This document shows positions 7,053 through 8,490 of a DNA stretch of 8,490 bases, in pieces. Each line of letters begins with the position of its first letter. Positions within the stretch are counted from its first letter, which is position 1. Below the pieces are notes generated by a model that was given only the letters and a program-made list of their open reading frames with translations, made no database searches and was not told where the DNA came from. The translations under genes and the position numbers were made by a program. Source of the stretch: an uncultured Pseudomonadota bacterium (lineage in GTDB: Bacteria > Pseudomonadota > Alphaproteobacteria > RF32 > CAG-239); the NCBI GenBank assembly GCA_902796625.1, contig CADBPX010000065.1, positions 1 through 8,490 of the forward strand, written 5' to 3'.

Positions 7053-8490
7053 AAACTCTGTTATCAATTAAAAATTTATCTATTCAATTTAGAAATCGTC
7101 AAGATGAATATACCACGATAGTGAAAGGGGTTAATTTAAATTTACGCAAGGGCGAAATTTTAGGGATTGTCGGTGAATCTGGATCGGGCAAGTCCGTTAC
7201 GGCATTATCTGTTTTAGGACTTCTTCCGTATCCTAAGGCGCGTACAGGTCAAGATACATCTATAATATTTAATAATGTAGAATTAACAAAATTATCAAAT
7301 AGCGAACTTCAGAAAATTCGCGGAAATGAAATTTCATTTATTTTTCAGGAGCCTATGTCATCACTGAACCCGCTGCACAAAATCGGCAAGCAAATTGCCG
7401 AGAGTATCAGGTTACACCAAAATATTTCAAATGAAAAAATTAATAAAAAAGTTATAGAACTTCTAAAATTGGTTAAAATACCTAATCCGGAGGAAAAAAT
7501 TAATTCATTTCCTTTTGAGTTATCCGGAGGTCAAAGGCAACGAGTTATGATTGCCATGGCTATTGCCAACAATCCAAAAATACTAATAGCAGATGAACCG
7601 ACCACGGCATTAGATGTTACAATTCAAGAACAAATCATAGACTTATTGTTGGAATTAAAAGAAAAACTTGATATGTCTATTATTTTTATCAGTCATAACT
7701 TACGACTTGTCCATAAGATTTCCGATAATATAGCAGTTATGTATCAAGGTAAAATAGTAGAATACGGTGAGGCTGACAGCATATTTAACAGTCCTAAAAA
7801 TGATTATACAAAAAAATTAATTACATCTAATAACTTATTGAAAAACAGTGCTATAATAAACGGTGATATAGTTCTTGCTTGCAATAATATTGTGGTGAAA
7901 TTTGTTCATAAGAAAAATTTTTGGGGTAAAATTATTTCAGAACAAACAGCGGTAAATAACGTGAGTTTACAAATTAAAAAAGGTGAAACTTTAGGAATTG
8001 TCGGGGAATCAGGTTCCGGAAAAACAACATTGGCACTGAGTCTTGTTAATTTGGTCAAACATTCAGGAAATGTTTTAATAGAAAATGATGGCAAATTAAC
8101 AGAAAAAACCTCAAATTGCAAAGACTTACAAATCGTTTTTCAAGATCCTTACAACTCACTCAATCCGCGGATGACAGTAAAAGAAATTATCGGTGAGGGG
8201 CTGAGCGTTTATATGAAGCATATTTCAGCTGATGATAAAGAAAAATATCTTATGAATATAATGCAAGAGGTTGAATTATCTAAAGATGATCTGAATAAGT
8301 ATCCGCACGAATTTTCCGGCGGTCAAAGGCAACGTATTGCGTTGGCCAGATCACTAATTATTAAACCAAAAATCGTAATATTAGATGAACCGACATCAGC
8401 ACTTGACGTTACGGTTCAAGCTCAGATAATTGATTTACTGAAAAAACTTCAAAAACAATATAACTTATCTTACATATTTATATCTCATGA
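7049..8490 (+). CDS. yejF: YejF-type ABC transporter ATP-binding protein, two ATPase domains (3' partial)
   Basis: Cytoplasmic ATPase that powers the YejE-containing importer. Translation from the ATG at 7049 is open to the window edge: 480 complete codons plus 2 bases, with no stop or frameshift. E. coli YejF is 529 residues as I remember it, so about 50 residues are missing. First nucleotide-binding domain: Walker A GESGSGKS 42-49, Q-loop Gln100 (FIFQEP), signature LSGGQRQ 158-164, Walker B ILIADEP 178-184, switch His216. Second domain: Walker A GESGSGKT 319-326, Gln365 (VFQDP), signature FSGGQRQ 422-428, Walker B VILDEP 443-448, His480 as the last full codon. Both sites look catalytically intact. 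The second domain has a short Walker A to Q-loop distance (39 residues against 51 in the first), as in YejF. The 4-nt overlap with yejE and the shared subfamily make them partners. A generic Opp/Dpp double ATPase is the alternative. Confidence 0.93.
   Translation, partial: MKTLLSIKNLSIQFRNRQDEYTTIVKGVNLNLRKGEILGIVGESGSGKSVTALSVLGLLPYPKARTGQDTSIIFNNVELTKLSNSELQKIRGNEISFIFQEPMSSLNPLHKIGKQIAESIRLHQNISNEKINKKVIELLKLVKIPNPEEKINSFPFELSGGQRQRVMIAMAIANNPKILIADEPTTALDVTIQEQIIDLLLELKEKLDMSIIFISHNLRLVHKISDNIAVMYQGKIVEYGEADSIFNSPKNDYTKKLITSNNLLKNSAIINGDIVLACNNIVVKFVHKKNFWGKIISEQTAVNNVSLQIKKGETLGIVGESGSGKTTLALSLVNLVKHSGNVLIENDGKLTEKTSNCKDLQIVFQDPYNSLNPRMTVKEIIGEGLSVYMKHISADDKEKYLMNIMQEVELSKDDLNKYPHEFSGGQRQRIALARSLIIKPKIVILDEPTSALDVTVQAQIIDLLKKLQKQYNLSYIFISH

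Noticed and set aside
8460..8490. yejF as a truncated pseudogene because no stop codon is present
   Set aside because: The frame is open and all motifs of both ATPase domains are intact up to the window edge. The lack of a stop comes only from where the window ends.

Overview
The window is 8.5 kb of AT-rich, gene-dense bacterial DNA with every gene on the + strand. The wording of the GatA, GatB and GatC proteins matches alphaproteobacterial homologues as I remember them (for example DLNRAGVGLMEIV and the GTCDGNMDEGSMRCDVNVSV block in GatB). The C-terminal half of a long-form SppA and a YejEF transporter also fit a proteobacterium. My best reading is a low-GC alphaproteobacterium. This is inferred from remembered homologues, not from a search.

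Layout: (1) 1-873, the end of sppA, a membrane-associated signal peptide peptidase whose 5' part lies outside the window. (2) 893-4102, gatC-gatA-gatB, the complete tRNA-dependent amidotransferase. (3) 4103-6052, an uncharacterised five-TM membrane protein with a large predicted periplasmic domain. That domain looks like an alkaline-phosphatase/sulfatase-superfamily fold that has lost its usual catalytic and metal-binding residues. (4) 6042-7052, yejE, an inner-membrane permease of the YejABEF peptide/microcin C importer family. (5) 7049 to the window end, yejF, the double-ATPase subunit of the same importer, cut by the right edge just after the second switch-region histidine.

The genes are packed head to tail. 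The gaps are 19 nt (sppA/gatC), 3 nt (gatC/gatA), 3-6 nt (gatA/gatB, depending on the start), 0 nt (gatB/649-aa gene), an 11-nt overlap (649-aa gene/yejE) and a 4-nt ATGA overlap (yejE/yejF). No terminator or convincing promoter is visible between them, so all seven could be co-transcribed. No stretch longer than 20 nt is non-coding. I see no RNA gene, mobile element, CRISPR array or attachment site.

Functionally the window mixes translation (Gln-tRNA and/or Asn-tRNA formation by GatCAB) with envelope functions: signal-peptide or membrane-protein degradation by SppA, an unknown envelope protein, and peptide uptake by YejEF. The most unusual element is the degenerate sulfatase-like protein. 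The permease YejB and binding protein YejA, normally encoded just before yejE, are not present upstream here.
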